Assembly: GCA_937983075.1 (NCBI GenBank)
Contig: CALKAQ010000002.1
Coordinates: forward strand, 1-24,199
Reading direction: 5' to 3'
Source: an uncultured bacterium
GTDB taxonomy: Bacteria; Bacillota; Limnochordia; DTU080; JAAYLA01
DNA: 24,199 bases
Below the pieces are notes generated by a model, which had not been told where the DNA came from, did not search any database, and saw only the letters and a list, made by a program, of their open reading frames with translations. Positions 7,515 through 14,856 of the stretch are shown in pieces. Each line of letters begins with the position of its first letter. Positions within the stretch are counted from its first letter, which is position 1. A program made the translations under genes and the position numbers.

Positions 7515-8579
7515 ATGATCAACCGCGACGCTGTCATGGAGGCATTGGCTGAAGTACAAGACCCGGAGCTTCAGCGCAGTCTGGTCGAATTGAACATGAT
7601 CCGTGATGTTGCAATTGAGGGTCGGCATGTCAAGGTGACAGTTGCCCTCACCACCGCCGGCTGTCCGTTGAAGGATGCCATTCGGGATGCCGTCCGCTCA
7701 CGTCTCGAACAAATTGAAGGTGTCGAAACAGTCGAAGTGACGCTCGACACCATGACTCCGGAAGAACGGGCCGAGTTGTTCGGAACCAAGTTGAATGCTT
7801 CCATTGTGGCACCTGACTCACCAACTCGCATTATCGGTGTGGCCAGCGGCAAAGGCGGCGTCGGCAAATCCACCGTCACCGTCAATCTCGCAGCGGCGCT
7901 GCAGAAACAAGGATATCGCGTCGGGATCCTTGACTGCGACATTTACGGTTTCAGCGTGCCGCGGATGGTCGGCATTGAAGGGCAAAGGCCGACGGTGGTC
8001 GACGGTAAAATTCTTCCGATTCCGGCGCACGGCATGAAGGTCATTTCGATGGGGAATTTCGTCGACAGCAACACACCGGTCGTATGGCGCGGTCCAATGC
8101 TCGGCAAAATCTTGCGCCAGTTCCTCAACGACGTCGTGTGGGGCGATCTTGACTATCTTCTCCTCGATCTGCCGCCTGGCACGGGCGACATGGCGCTTGA
8201 CGTTGCGCAGCTCATACCGAAGAGCCACTTGCTCATTGTCACGACGCCGCAGGTTGTCGCCTCGGGCGTCGCCAGTCGTGCGGCACAAATGGCGCATCGT
8301 ACGAACCAGCCGATTCTCGGCGTCATTGAAAACATGTCCACGTTCATTTGTCCGTGCTGCGGAGAAGCAACGCCCATTTTCGGGGAGGGCGGTGGCAAAG
8401 AGCTGGCGGAACAGTTGAACGTACCGCTGCTGGGTCAAATTCCGCTGACCATGGAAGCACGTACGCTGGGCGACAAAGGCATTCCGGCAGTGATGCAAGA
8501 CGACACGGAAACCGCCAAGCTGTACGCGGAATTGGCGGAAAAGGTGATCGAAGCGTTTGCCGCAGTGTCACAGTCCTAG
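7515..8579 (+). CDS. mrp: Mrp/ApbC iron-sulfur carrier P-loop ATPase
   Basis: Mrp/ApbC proteins are dimeric cytoplasmic ATPases that bind and transfer [4Fe-4S] clusters to target enzymes. The 354-residue protein has an N-terminal MIP18/DUF59 domain (~5-78, with the TAGCP motif around Cys50) and a C-terminal ParA-like ATPase. The deviant Walker A GKGGVGKS is at 112-119, the switch region LLLDLPPGTGD at ~215-225, and the CxxC cluster ligand pair is Cys279/Cys282 in ICPCCG. TAGGAG precedes the ATG. In Bacillus the homologue SalA also sits beside spore genes (cwlD, gerD); here it follows spoIID. A bidirectional terminator lies just after it. Confidence 0.94.
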   Translation: MINRDAVMEALAEVQDPELQRSLVELNMIRDVAIEGRHVKVTVALTTAGCPLKDAIRDAVRSRLEQIEGVETVEVTLDTMTPEERAELFGTKLNASIVAPDSPTRIIGVASGKGGVGKSTVTVNLAAALQKQGYRVGILDCDIYGFSVPRMVGIEGQRPTVVDGKILPIPAHGMKVISMGNFVDSNTPVVWRGPMLGKILRQFLNDVVWGDLDYLLLDLPPGTGDMALDVAQLIPKSHLLIVTTPQVVASGVASRAAQMAHRTNQPILGVIENMSTFICPCCGEATPIFGEGGGKELAEQLNVPLLGQIPLTMEARTLGDKGIPAVMQDDTETAKLYAELAEKVIEAFAAVSQS

Positions 8580-8582
8580 TCG

Positions 8583-8619
8583 TGAGCAAAGGAGGGGGCG
8601 AGCTGCCCCCTCCTGCTCA
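8583..8619. terminator. bidirectional intrinsic terminator between mrp and trxB
   Basis: A GC-rich hairpin pairs GAGCA (8584-8588) with TGCTC (8614-8618) and GGAGGGGGC (8591-8599) with GCCCCCTCC (8605-8613), with a two-A bulge and a five-base loop. It lies between the convergent stops of mrp and trxB. The U tracts are short on both sides (four T on the plus strand), so termination strength is uncertain. Confidence 0.75.
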
Positions 8620-8636
8620 TGTTTTGCGGCATGGGC

Positions 8637-9560
8637 TTAGGCATAGCCTTTCATTTCCAGCCAGCGCTCGCAGTCAATTGCAGCCATGCAGCCGGATCCG
8701 GCGGCGGTAATGGCTTGACGGTAGCGCTGGTCTTGTACGTCGCCGGCGACAAAAACGCCTTCGACGCTAGTTTGGGTGCGATTGACGGTTTCGATGTAGC
8801 CCATTTCGTCCATCTCGAGCTGACCGCGGAAGATGTCGGTGTTGGGGCGGTGTCCGATGGCGATAAACAGCCCGTCGACCGGAAATTCCCATGTTTCGTT
8901 GGTTTTGCGGTTGCGCAGGACGAGGCTGGAAACCATGGGATCGCCTTTGATGTCTTCGACAACGGTATCCCATATGAAATCGATTTTTTCATTGGCAAAG
9001 GCGCGTTCTTGCATAATCTTCGAAGCCCTCAGCTCGTCCCGGCGGTGAATGACGGTGACCGACGAAGCGTATTTGGTCAGAAAAATGGCCTCTTCCATGG
9101 CTGAATCACCACCGCCGACGACGGCCAGTTTCTTGTCCTTGAAGAAAAAGCCGTCGCACGTTGCACATGTCGAAAGACCACGCCCCATGTACTGCCATTC
9201 GTTCTCGAGGCCGAGCATCTTCGGCGATGCGCCTGTGGCAATGATGACCGACCTGGCTTCATAAGTTTTGTCTTCGTCGACTTCAATGCGAAACGGATGT
9301 TGACTGAAATCCACAGCCGTGGCGTCGCCGCTGACGAATTCAGCACCGAATTTGGCGGCTTGAGCTTTCATGGCTTCCATCAAGTCAGGTCCCATGATGC
9401 CATCGGGGAACCCGGGGAAGTTTTCAACCATGGTGGTGAGGGTAAGCTGGCCGCCGGGCTGATTGCCCTCAATGACGAGAGGCTGCAAGTTGGCGCGCGC
9501 GGTGTACAAGGCCGCGGTCAACCCGGCCGGTCCTGATCCGAGGATAATCACATTGCGCAT
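8637..9560 (-). CDS. trxB: thioredoxin reductase (NADPH, FAD)
   Basis: The enzyme transfers electrons from NADPH through FAD and a redox disulfide to thioredoxin in the cytoplasm. The 307-residue length is normal. The FAD-binding GSGPAG is at 8-13, the redox-active CATC at 132-135, NADPH-binding GGGDSA at 149-154, HRRDELRA at 172-179, and the second FAD motif AGDVQD at ~272-277. HRRxxxR is the classical NADPH-specific signature. I chose the ATG at 9560, which has AAGGAG nine bases upstream and puts the FAD motif near the N-terminus; an in-frame ATG at 9596 lies before that ribosome site. A strong promoter sits about 105 nt upstream. No thioredoxin gene is in the window. Confidence 0.96.
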   Translation of the reverse strand: MRNVIILGSGPAGLTAALYTARANLQPLVIEGNQPGGQLTLTTMVENFPGFPDGIMGPDLMEAMKAQAAKFGAEFVSGDATAVDFSQHPFRIEVDEDKTYEARSVIIATGASPKMLGLENEWQYMGRGLSTCATCDGFFFKDKKLAVVGGGDSAMEEAIFLTKYASSVTVIHRRDELRASKIMQERAFANEKIDFIWDTVVEDIKGDPMVSSLVLRNRKTNETWEFPVDGLFIAIGHRPNTDIFRGQLEMDEMGYIETVNRTQTSVEGVFVAGDVQDQRYRQAITAAGSGCMAAIDCERWLEMKGYA

Positions 9561-9672
9561 GATGACATGCTCCTTCCCTGGTACGGGCATCCACAAACAG
9601 AACTATTCAAAGGTTGCCCACAAAGCGTTAGGATCTAATCGTTCGAGCGGTATTGCCGAGTTCTTATGACGG

Positions 9673-9702
9673 ATTATAGCCCTCGCCGAAAAGGAGCGTC
9701 AA
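9673..9702 (-). promoter_or_regulatory. sigma-A-type promoter for trxB
   Basis: On the minus strand, TTGACG (9702-9697) and a perfect TATAAT (9678-9673) are separated by 18 nt. The predicted start near 9666 gives a leader of about 105 nt before the trxB ATG. No riboswitch-like structure was recognised in the leader. Confidence 0.75.
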
Positions 9703-9776
9703 GGCGCTTAAAACCGATGCTGGCGCTCTTTCATGTTATCCGGGCGGAATTTGCGAGATTATTTGGCGAAAAACAA

Positions 9777-9805
9777 TTGCCTTTTTTGACGCGGCCGTTT
9801 ACCAT
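9777..9805 (+). promoter_or_regulatory. possible promoter for the MoaD-like gene
   Basis: TTGCCT (9777-9782) and TACCAT (9800-9805) are spaced by 17 nt, each matching four of six consensus bases. The predicted start near 9812 would leave a short leader before the TTG start at 9844. The match is modest. Confidence 0.35.
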
Positions 9806-9843
9806 AAGAGGAGCTACAAGTTTTTAGAAGGGAGTCTCAGGGA

Positions 9844-10128
9844 TTGGCAGTCAACGTCAGAATTCCGGTATTGCTCAGGTCATTAACGCAAAATCAAGGG
9901 GAAGTTTCGGTGGAAGGTTCAACGGTCAAGGAAGTCATTGAACAGCTTGAAGCCAAGTTCCCCGGTATTCAGGAACGCCTCTACGATGAAGAAGGAAAGC
10001 TGCGCCGCTTCATCAATATTTACGTCAACTCGGAGGACATCCGTTCGCAGCAAGGAGAAGAAACTGCCGTAAAGGACGGCGACGAAATTTCCATCGTACC
10101 TGCAATCGCAGGCGGTCTTGGCGCATAA
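9844..10128 (+). CDS. MoaD/ThiS-family sulfur carrier, CysO-like
   Basis: This is a 94-residue ubiquitin-fold sulfur carrier. VRIPVLLR near the start, the LEAKFPGIQERL helix (~35-46), FINIYVN (~56-62) and the IVPAIAGG ending closely resemble mycobacterial CysO, a carrier used in cysteine synthesis, rather than a classical molybdopterin-synthase MoaD. Such carriers are adenylated and thiocarboxylated on a C-terminal Gly-Gly. Here the pair (90-91) is followed by Leu-Gly-Ala, so trimming would be needed to expose it; related carriers such as QbsE are trimmed by a JAMM peptidase. The start is TTG with AAGGGAG nine bases before it. A MoeB/ThiF-type activating enzyme lies two genes downstream. Its actual acceptor (cysteine, a cofactor or tRNA) is not shown by the sequence. 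Confidence 0.85.
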   Translation: MAVNVRIPVLLRSLTQNQGEVSVEGSTVKEVIEQLEAKFPGIQERLYDEEGKLRRFINIYVNSEDIRSQQGEETAVKDGDEISIVPAIAGGLGA

Positions 10129-10149
10129 CCATAAATTGAGATCCGGTAC

Positions 10150-10178
10150 TTGACTAACCTTTCGGCGCTTGTTAGAAT
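10150..10178 (+). promoter_or_regulatory. strong sigma-A-type promoter for tusA-moeB
   Basis: TTGACT (10150-10155) and TAGAAT (10173-10178) have an ideal 17-nt spacer. The predicted start near 10185 lies about 95 nt before the tusA start, so tusA and moeB can be transcribed separately from the MoaD-like gene. Confidence 0.7.
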
Positions 10179-10219
10179 CAGTGAAGTTCAACCCAATCCA
10201 GTGATTTCTTATCGGAAAA

Positions 10220-10228
10220 TGATACAAT
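10220..10228 (+). promoter_or_regulatory. possible second, extended -10 promoter for tusA
   Basis: TG at 10220-10221, one base, then TACAAT (10223-10228) forms an extended -10 element. No good -35 hexamer sits 17 nt upstream, so it would rely on the TG extension. Its use is uncertain. Confidence 0.33.
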
Positions 10229-10278
10229 GAATTCGCGGCGGATGCACGCATGCACTCGCACCAGCTGAAAGGAGGCTT

Positions 10279-10527
10279 ATGATGAGCGTAGCCGATGTTC
10301 GTATCGATCAGGAAATCAACTTGCGCGGTGAAGTTTGCCCGTACACGTTCGTGAAAAGCAAACTCGCGTTGGAGCAAATGGAAAGCGGCCAAGTTTTGAA
10401 AGTGATTATCGACCATGAGCCTGCGGTAAGAAACGTTCCTCAAAGCATGAAGAACGAAGGCAACGAAGTGCTGGCCGTAGAGACGTTGGGCGAAAACGAG
10501 TGGGCGATCATCGTTCGCAAGGCGTAA
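10279..10527 (+). CDS. TusA-family sulfur carrier / sulfurtransferase
   Basis: This is an 82-residue TusA/SirA-like protein. The family carries persulfide sulfur on a conserved Cys in a CPxP-like motif and hands it to tRNA-thiolation, cofactor or sulfur-oxidation pathways. The motif is LRGEVCPYTFVKSKLALEQM (~15-34) with Cys20; Tyr-Thr replaces the more common proline after CP, a variant typical of TusA-like proteins encoded beside MoeB/ThiF enzymes. AAAGGAGG lies three bases before the ATG at 10279 and six before a second in-frame ATG at 10282, so the latter may be the real start. Its partners are probably the MoaD-like carrier upstream and the activating enzyme 74 nt downstream. The sulfur donor (IscS/SufS type) is not in the window. 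Confidence 0.88.
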   Translation: MMSVADVRIDQEINLRGEVCPYTFVKSKLALEQMESGQVLKVIIDHEPAVRNVPQSMKNEGNEVLAVETLGENEWAIIVRKA

Positions 10528-10587
10528 TTCCGGACGGAGTTGCAGCCGATTAGCGAGGCCGGCGACGACGCTGTCTGGAGTCCGGAA
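10528..10587 (+). repeat. inverted repeat between tusA and moeB, 44-nt loop
   Basis: TTCCGGAC (10528-10535) and GTCCGGAA (10580-10587) are perfect 8-bp inverted arms around a 44-nt spacer. The right arm ends at the start of the moeB ribosome binding site. GCAGC and GCTGT inside the spacer could pair further with a wobble. It could be an mRNA structure modulating moeB translation. There is no T run, so it is not an intrinsic terminator. Confidence 0.5.
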
Positions 10588-10601
10588 AGAGGAGTGATAC
10601 A

Positions 10602-11432
10602 ATGTTTTCCTTTACGGAAGATGAAATTCAACGGTACAGTCGCCACATTCTTCTGCAAGAAGTCGGCGGCAAAGGTCAGCAGCGCTTGAAAGACTCCAAG
10701 GTGCTCGTGGTGGGAGCGGGCGGTCTCGGCTCTCCAAGCGCTTACTACCTCGCAGCGGCCGGCGTCGGGACAATCGGCATCATCGATGACGACGTCGTAG
10801 AATTGTCCAACCTTCAGCGCCAGATTTTGCATGACACGGCCAATGTCGGCAAGCCGAAAGCCGAATCGGCCGCTGAGCGCCTGCGGGCTCTCAACCCGGG
10901 TGTCGAGGTGCGTGTCATCAAGGAGCGCCTTGACGAGAACAACGTTATGGATTTGGTGCGGCAGTACGATGTCGTCGTTGACGGGGTCGACAACTTCCCG
11001 ACCCGCTACCTGGTCAACGACGCCTGCGTGCTGACGGGCACGCCGCTTGTCGACGCCGGCATTTTGCGCTGGGACGGCCTCTGCCTGACCGTCAAGCCGG
11101 GTGAAGGACCGTGCTATCGGTGCTTGTTCCCCGAACCGCCGCCGGCGGGCATGGTGCCGAGCTGCCAGGAAGCCGGTGTCATTGGAGCCATCGCCGGCGT
11201 CATGGGAACCATTCAAGCGACCGAAGTGATCAAGGTGTTGCTCGGTATCGGCGAAACGTACACGGGACGGATTCTCATGTTCGACGCGTTGAAGGGTGAG
11301 TTCCGCGAGTTGAAGTCGGAGCGGGACAAGAATTGCCCGGTATGCGGAGACAACCCGACGATCACCGAACCCAAGGCTTACGACTTGACGTGCGAAATTC
11401 AAATTGCACGTGTTTCTTCGGCCGCCAACTGA
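10602..11432 (+). CDS. moeB: MoeB/ThiF-type sulfur-carrier adenylyltransferase
   Basis: This E1-like enzyme adenylates the C-terminal glycine of a ubiquitin-fold sulfur carrier, priming it for thiocarboxylation. It has 276 residues with the nucleotide-binding GAGGLGS at 38-44 and the conserved ELSNLQRQ at ~67-74. VDGVDNFPTRYLVND (~126-140) is also characteristic. Structural zinc ligands are Cys171/Cys174 (CYRC) and Cys245/Cys248 (CPVC), and the likely catalytic Cys188 lies in PSCQEAGV. There is no C-terminal rhodanese domain, so sulfur must come from elsewhere, plausibly through the neighbouring TusA-type protein. AGAGGAG precedes the ATG. A terminator follows. MoeB, ThiF and the CysO-activating MoeZ are hard to tell apart by sequence; the CysO-like partner makes the last role plausible. 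Confidence 0.92.
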   Translation: MFSFTEDEIQRYSRHILLQEVGGKGQQRLKDSKVLVVGAGGLGSPSAYYLAAAGVGTIGIIDDDVVELSNLQRQILHDTANVGKPKAESAAERLRALNPGVEVRVIKERLDENNVMDLVRQYDVVVDGVDNFPTRYLVNDACVLTGTPLVDAGILRWDGLCLTVKPGEGPCYRCLFPEPPPAGMVPSCQEAGVIGAIAGVMGTIQATEVIKVLLGIGETYTGRILMFDALKGEFRELKSERDKNCPVCGDNPTITEPKAYDLTCEIQIARVSSAAN

Positions 11433-11462
11433 CGAACACGCCGCACTAAGCTCGGTATGACG

Positions 11463-11491
11463 CCGCATCCGAAAGGGTGCGGTGTTTTTTT
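11463..11491 (+). terminator. intrinsic terminator after moeB
   Basis: The arms CCGCATCC (11463-11470) and GGGTGCGG (11475-11482) pair around a GAAA tetraloop with one wobble pair, followed by seven T at 11485-11491. This is a classic rho-independent terminator and separates the sulfur-transfer genes from the maf-mre cluster. Confidence 0.9.
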
Positions 11492-11572
11492 CTGGACGCG
11501 AAAGGCATCTTTGCTTCTTGTGGCGAACACGTAGATGCACCAGTTGTGAACTTCACCAGGAGGCCATGGTTT

Positions 11573-12154
11573 ATGGCTGCAAGCCCCATTGTGCTCGCTT
11601 CATCGTCGCCACGCCGCAAAGAGCTTCTCGCGTCGCTCGGGCTGCAATTTGAAATTGTCCCGGCCGAAGTCGATGAACATTGGGAGGGTGAATCCGACCC
11701 GCGCGTGTTTGCGGAAGCATTGGCGCGGCGAAAAGCTCAGTACGTGGCTGCACAACGGCAGTCCGGGCTCGTGATCGGCGCCGATACGTTGGTTTATATC
11801 GACGGAGAAATTCTGACGAAACCGTCCGACGAAACGGAAGCTCAAGCGATGTTGCATCGCTTGTCCGGAAGAACGCATACAGTTGTAACGGGCGTGGCTG
11901 TCGTCAATGCCGCAAACAAAGAAACGGTTTCATGTTTCGAACAGACCGACGTTACGTTTCGCGCCCTGTCGGACGTCGAGATCAGGCGGTACGTGGCCAC
12001 CGGAGAGCCGATGGATAAAGCGGGGGCGTACGGCATTCAAGGCATCGGTGCCTTGCTTGTCGCTCGCATCGAGGGATGTTACCCCAATGTGGTGGGATTG
12101 CCACTGGTTCGGTTGGCGGAGTTGCTGCGCCATTTTGGCGTGGAGCTCTTGTAG
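11573..12154 (+). CDS. maf: Maf-family nucleoside triphosphate pyrophosphatase
   Basis: Maf proteins hydrolyse non-canonical or modified nucleoside triphosphates to monophosphates and have been tied to septum formation. The 193-residue protein shows the signature SSSPRRKELL (~10-19), GADTLV with Asp71, KAGAYGIQG (149-157) and GCYPNVVGLPL (168-178), all family hallmarks. I chose the ATG at 11573 because AGGAGG lies just upstream; the frame stays open to 11477, but that region contains the previous terminator. It heads the radC-mre-min cluster, a gene order also seen in Bacillus (maf-radC-mreB). No convincing promoter was seen between the terminator and the start. Confidence 0.95.
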   Translation: MAASPIVLASSSPRRKELLASLGLQFEIVPAEVDEHWEGESDPRVFAEALARRKAQYVAAQRQSGLVIGADTLVYIDGEILTKPSDETEAQAMLHRLSGRTHTVVTGVAVVNAANKETVSCFEQTDVTFRALSDVEIRRYVATGEPMDKAGAYGIQGIGALLVARIEGCYPNVVGLPLVRLAELLRHFGVELL

Positions 12155-12196
12155 CAAGCCGACCGGTCGAATTCCTGCCATGGAAGGGGACCGCAT

Positions 12197-12892
12197 TTGG
12201 ACAATCCTATGCTGAAAATCCGCGAGCTGCCTGCAGCAGAGCGGCCGCGAGAGCGCATTTTGCTTCGGGGTGTCAGCGCGGCGCAAAATCGCGATCTGAT
12301 TGCAGTGCTGTTGAACAGCGGAACACGCACGATGTCGGCGCTCGGGTTGGCTGACAAGCTGCTGGCTGAGTTTGGAACCTTGCCTGCTTTGGCTGAAGCT
12401 AGTATTGAGGAACTCAGCTCGATTCCTGGGATTGGTGTGGCGAAAGCCGTTCGGATTTCCGCTGCATGTGAATTAGGCCGTCGTATTCACTCCATTTCTG
12501 AAACCGATCGACCGTTGATTCGTTCAGCAGCTGACGTCGCCCGATTGTTGCAAGGGCAGATGCGGTTTCTGGACCGCGAGAAATTCGTCACCGTTCTTTT
12601 GGATACGAAGCACCGGGTCATCGGGATGCCTACGGTGTCCGTCGGTCATCTCAGCGGTGCACTCGTTCATCCGCGGGAAGTGTTCAAGGCGGCGATCCGG
12701 CGCAGCAGTGCAGCAATTATTCTCGTCCATAATCATCCTAGCGGCGACCCGACACCAAGTCGTGAGGACATTTTGGTGACCAGGCGGCTCGTCGAGGCTG
12801 GCCGAATTTTGGGAATCGAAGTGCTGGACCATGTGATTCTCGGAGGCCAAAGGTTCACGAGCTTAAGACAAGAAGGTTACTTACCAGGATGA
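12197..12892 (+). CDS. radC: RadC-family (UPF0758) JAB/MPN-domain protein
   Basis: This 231-residue RadC-like protein has an N-terminal helix-hairpin-helix region (IPGIGVAKA at ~76-84) and a C-terminal JAB/MPN domain. The domain carries the metal-binding motif HNHPSGDPTPS (178-188), here with His178, His180 and Asp184 intact. The family was once linked to DNA repair, but its biochemical role remains unsettled. The start is TTG at 12197 with AAGGGG about seven bases upstream; an in-frame ATG at 12209 is the alternative. It lies between maf and mreB, as in many Firmicutes. It is the only JAMM-fold protein in the window, but its position reflects the conserved mre cluster, so a link to the MoaD-like carrier is speculative. 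Confidence 0.93.
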   Translation: MDNPMLKIRELPAAERPRERILLRGVSAAQNRDLIAVLLNSGTRTMSALGLADKLLAEFGTLPALAEASIEELSSIPGIGVAKAVRISAACELGRRIHSISETDRPLIRSAADVARLLQGQMRFLDREKFVTVLLDTKHRVIGMPTVSVGHLSGALVHPREVFKAAIRRSSAAIILVHNHPSGDPTPSREDILVTRRLVEAGRILGIEVLDHVILGGQRFTSLRQEGYLPG

Positions 12893-12921
12893 TGGTGGGC
12901 ATTAGGAGGAACAAAACGGGA

Positions 12922-13953
12922 ATGTTTAGCCGCTTTCAGCGCGATATGGGTATCGATTTGGGGACGGCGAACACCCTCGTCTATGTACGGGGAAGAGGCG
13001 TTATGGTGCAAGAACCATCCGTGGTGGCCGTCGATAACCACACGAAAGAAGTTCTTGCCGTCGGAGAAGAAGCCAAGCGGATGGTCGGACGCACTCCGGG
13101 AAATATCGTCGCCGTTCGCCCGATGAAGCACGGCGTGATTGCCGATTTCGATGTGACGGAGCGAATGCTGCGGCATTTTATCGGACAAGCGACGCGGCGC
13201 CGAAGCTTTTTTCGTCCTCGGGTCGTTGTCGCGGTTCCGTCCGGCGTGACCGAGGTCGAAAAGCGAGCCGTCATCGACGCCGCGCTGTCGGCCGGAGCCA
13301 AGGATGCCCGTCTTATCGAAGAACCCATGGCAGCGGCCATCGGTTCCGGACTGGCGGTCCAAGAACCACGCGGCAACATGATCGTCGACATTGGAGGCGG
13401 CACAACCGAAGTTGCAGTCATTTCGCTCGGAGGCATCGTTTCGCACGAATCCATTCGCATCGCCGGCGACGAAATGGACGAAACCATCATTCAGCACGTC
13501 CGTCGCACGTACAACTTGCTCATCGGTGAACGCACGGCCGAAGAAATCAAGAAGGTAATCGGTTCAGCCGTTGACGATGGCGAGGAGCCTCGATCGCTTG
13601 AAGTGCGCGGCAGGGATTTGGTCACCGGCTTGCCGAAAACGATCGAGATCACGAGCGAAGAGGTGCGAAAGTGCCTCGCTGATCCGATTGCAGCGATTGT
13701 GGAAGCCGTGAAGCGGACGTTGGAGCGAACGCCCCCCGAGCTCGCCGCGGACATTTTCGACCGTGGCATTGTCATGGCCGGCGGCGGATCGCTGCTGCGC
13801 GGTCTCGATCGACTGTTGGCGGAGGAAACCGGTATGCCGATTCACCTGAGCGAGGATCCGCTTACGGCTGTGGCAATGGGAACCGGAATCGCACTCGAGC
13901 ATTTCGAGTTGATGCAGCGCGTTCTGATTTCGCAAAAGCGGCTGTCTGGGTAG
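12922..13953 (+). CDS. mreB: rod-shape actin homologue MreB
   Basis: MreB polymerises under the membrane and guides lateral cell-wall synthesis with MreC, MreD, RodA and PBP2. The 343-residue protein has the actin-fold nucleotide motifs DLGTANTLVY near the start (~12-21), DIGGGTTEVAV (~156-166) and AGGGSLLRG (~286-294). I chose the ATG at 12922, giving the usual MreB N-terminus (MFSRFQRDMGIDLGT); AGGAGG lies 12 nt before it. The frame is open to an ATG at 12889 that would overlap radC. It is the first of the mreBCD set. Confidence 0.97.
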   Translation: MFSRFQRDMGIDLGTANTLVYVRGRGVMVQEPSVVAVDNHTKEVLAVGEEAKRMVGRTPGNIVAVRPMKHGVIADFDVTERMLRHFIGQATRRRSFFRPRVVVAVPSGVTEVEKRAVIDAALSAGAKDARLIEEPMAAAIGSGLAVQEPRGNMIVDIGGGTTEVAVISLGGIVSHESIRIAGDEMDETIIQHVRRTYNLLIGERTAEEIKKVIGSAVDDGEEPRSLEVRGRDLVTGLPKTIEITSEEVRKCLADPIAAIVEAVKRTLERTPPELAADIFDRGIVMAGGGSLLRGLDRLLAEETGMPIHLSEDPLTAVAMGTGIALEHFELMQRVLISQKRLSG

Positions 13954-13965
13954 GTGTAGCTCCCA

Positions 13966-14856
13966 TTGTTTAAACGACGGTGGCAGTTGGTCGTCGGCTT
14001 TGTGCTGCTCTTGATGCTCGCAGGGCTCATCCTGCGTACCGGCTCGGAGCGGTTGGCGATCAGTTGGCCCGAGCAGATCGCATTTGAAGCGGTAGCGCCC
14101 CTTCAACGATGGGCCAGCGGCTTAACCGGGACGGTACGAGGCTGGTTCCAGGCTCTCGCAGAATTGCGTGATGCCAGAAGAGTGAATGAGGAGCTGCAGG
14201 CAGAGGTCTATCGTTTGCAGCAGGAAGTGGCTCAATTGCTGGAAGCCCGGCGGGAGAACGAGGGCTTGCGTGAAATGCTCGGTTTGGTTCAGAAAGTGAG
14301 CCACGAGGTGACGGTGGCGGAGATTGTCGCCCGATCGCCGAGCAACTGGCTCGGTTCGGTGACCATCAATCGCGGGCGGCGTGACGGCGTGGAGCCGGGA
14401 ATGGCGGTGATCGCTCCGGGAGGCGTGGTCGGCCGCGTCCGCAACGTCACCGCTTCAACCGCTGAAGTCCTGCTCATCACCGATTCGCGCAGCGCCGTGG
14501 GCGGACGCGTTCGGGACACCAATCTTCCAGTTCTCGTTGAAGGTACCAGTCGGCCGGTCGATCAACGTGTCATTGTCCGTCCCCTCGATGGCGACGGAAA
14601 GATTGAAGTTGGCGATGTCATCGTAACGTCCGGGCTTTCACGCATTTATCCCAAAGGGCTGCCCATTGGGGAAATTGTCGCGGTACAACAGACTGAAGGC
14701 AGTTTGGCCCATCAAGGCATTTTACAGCCGTACGTCGATTTTGACCGTTTGGAATGGGTGGCCGTCATCACTCTGGCTTCGGATGAGCTTTCGTGGCATG
14801 AAAGCGGTTCGGGCGATGACGGTGCGGATTCGGCGGGCGAGGGGGCAAGTGAATGA
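13966..14856 (+). CDS. mreC: rod-shape-determining protein MreC
   Basis: MreC is the bitopic scaffold of the elongasome, linking MreB and MreD to PBP2 outside the membrane. The 296-residue protein has an N-terminal membrane helix (~8-24) and a heptad-like coiled coil (~67-107, rich in Glu/Leu/Gln). The beta domain includes SPSNWLGSVTINRGRRDGV (~124-142) and GGVVGRV (~152-158), both family signatures. The start is TTG at 13966, 12 nt after the mreB stop, with GGTAGGTG as a weak ribosome site. The tail after ~275 is acidic and Gly/Ser rich, likely disordered. Its stop overlaps the mreD start as ATGA. Confidence 0.95.
   Translation: MFKRRWQLVVGFVLLLMLAGLILRTGSERLAISWPEQIAFEAVAPLQRWASGLTGTVRGWFQALAELRDARRVNEELQAEVYRLQQEVAQLLEARRENEGLREMLGLVQKVSHEVTVAEIVARSPSNWLGSVTINRGRRDGVEPGMAVIAPGGVVGRVRNVTASTAEVLLITDSRSAVGGRVRDTNLPVLVEGTSRPVDQRVIVRPLDGDGKIEVGDVIVTSGLSRIYPKGLPIGEIVAVQQTEGSLAHQGILQPYVDFDRLEWVAVITLASDELSWHESGSGDDGADSAGEGASE

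Noticed and set aside
7818..8498. 226-codon open frame on the minus strand
   Set aside because: It is antisense to mrp and carries no motif.
10440..11540. 366-codon open frame on the minus strand
   Set aside because: It is antisense to moeB, whose catalytic and zinc motifs are unmistakable; the antisense product has no recognisable features.
12197..12892. RadC as the peptidase for the MoaD-like carrier
   Set aside because: RadC sits in the conserved maf-radC-mre order of Firmicutes, so nearness to the carrier is not evidence of function.
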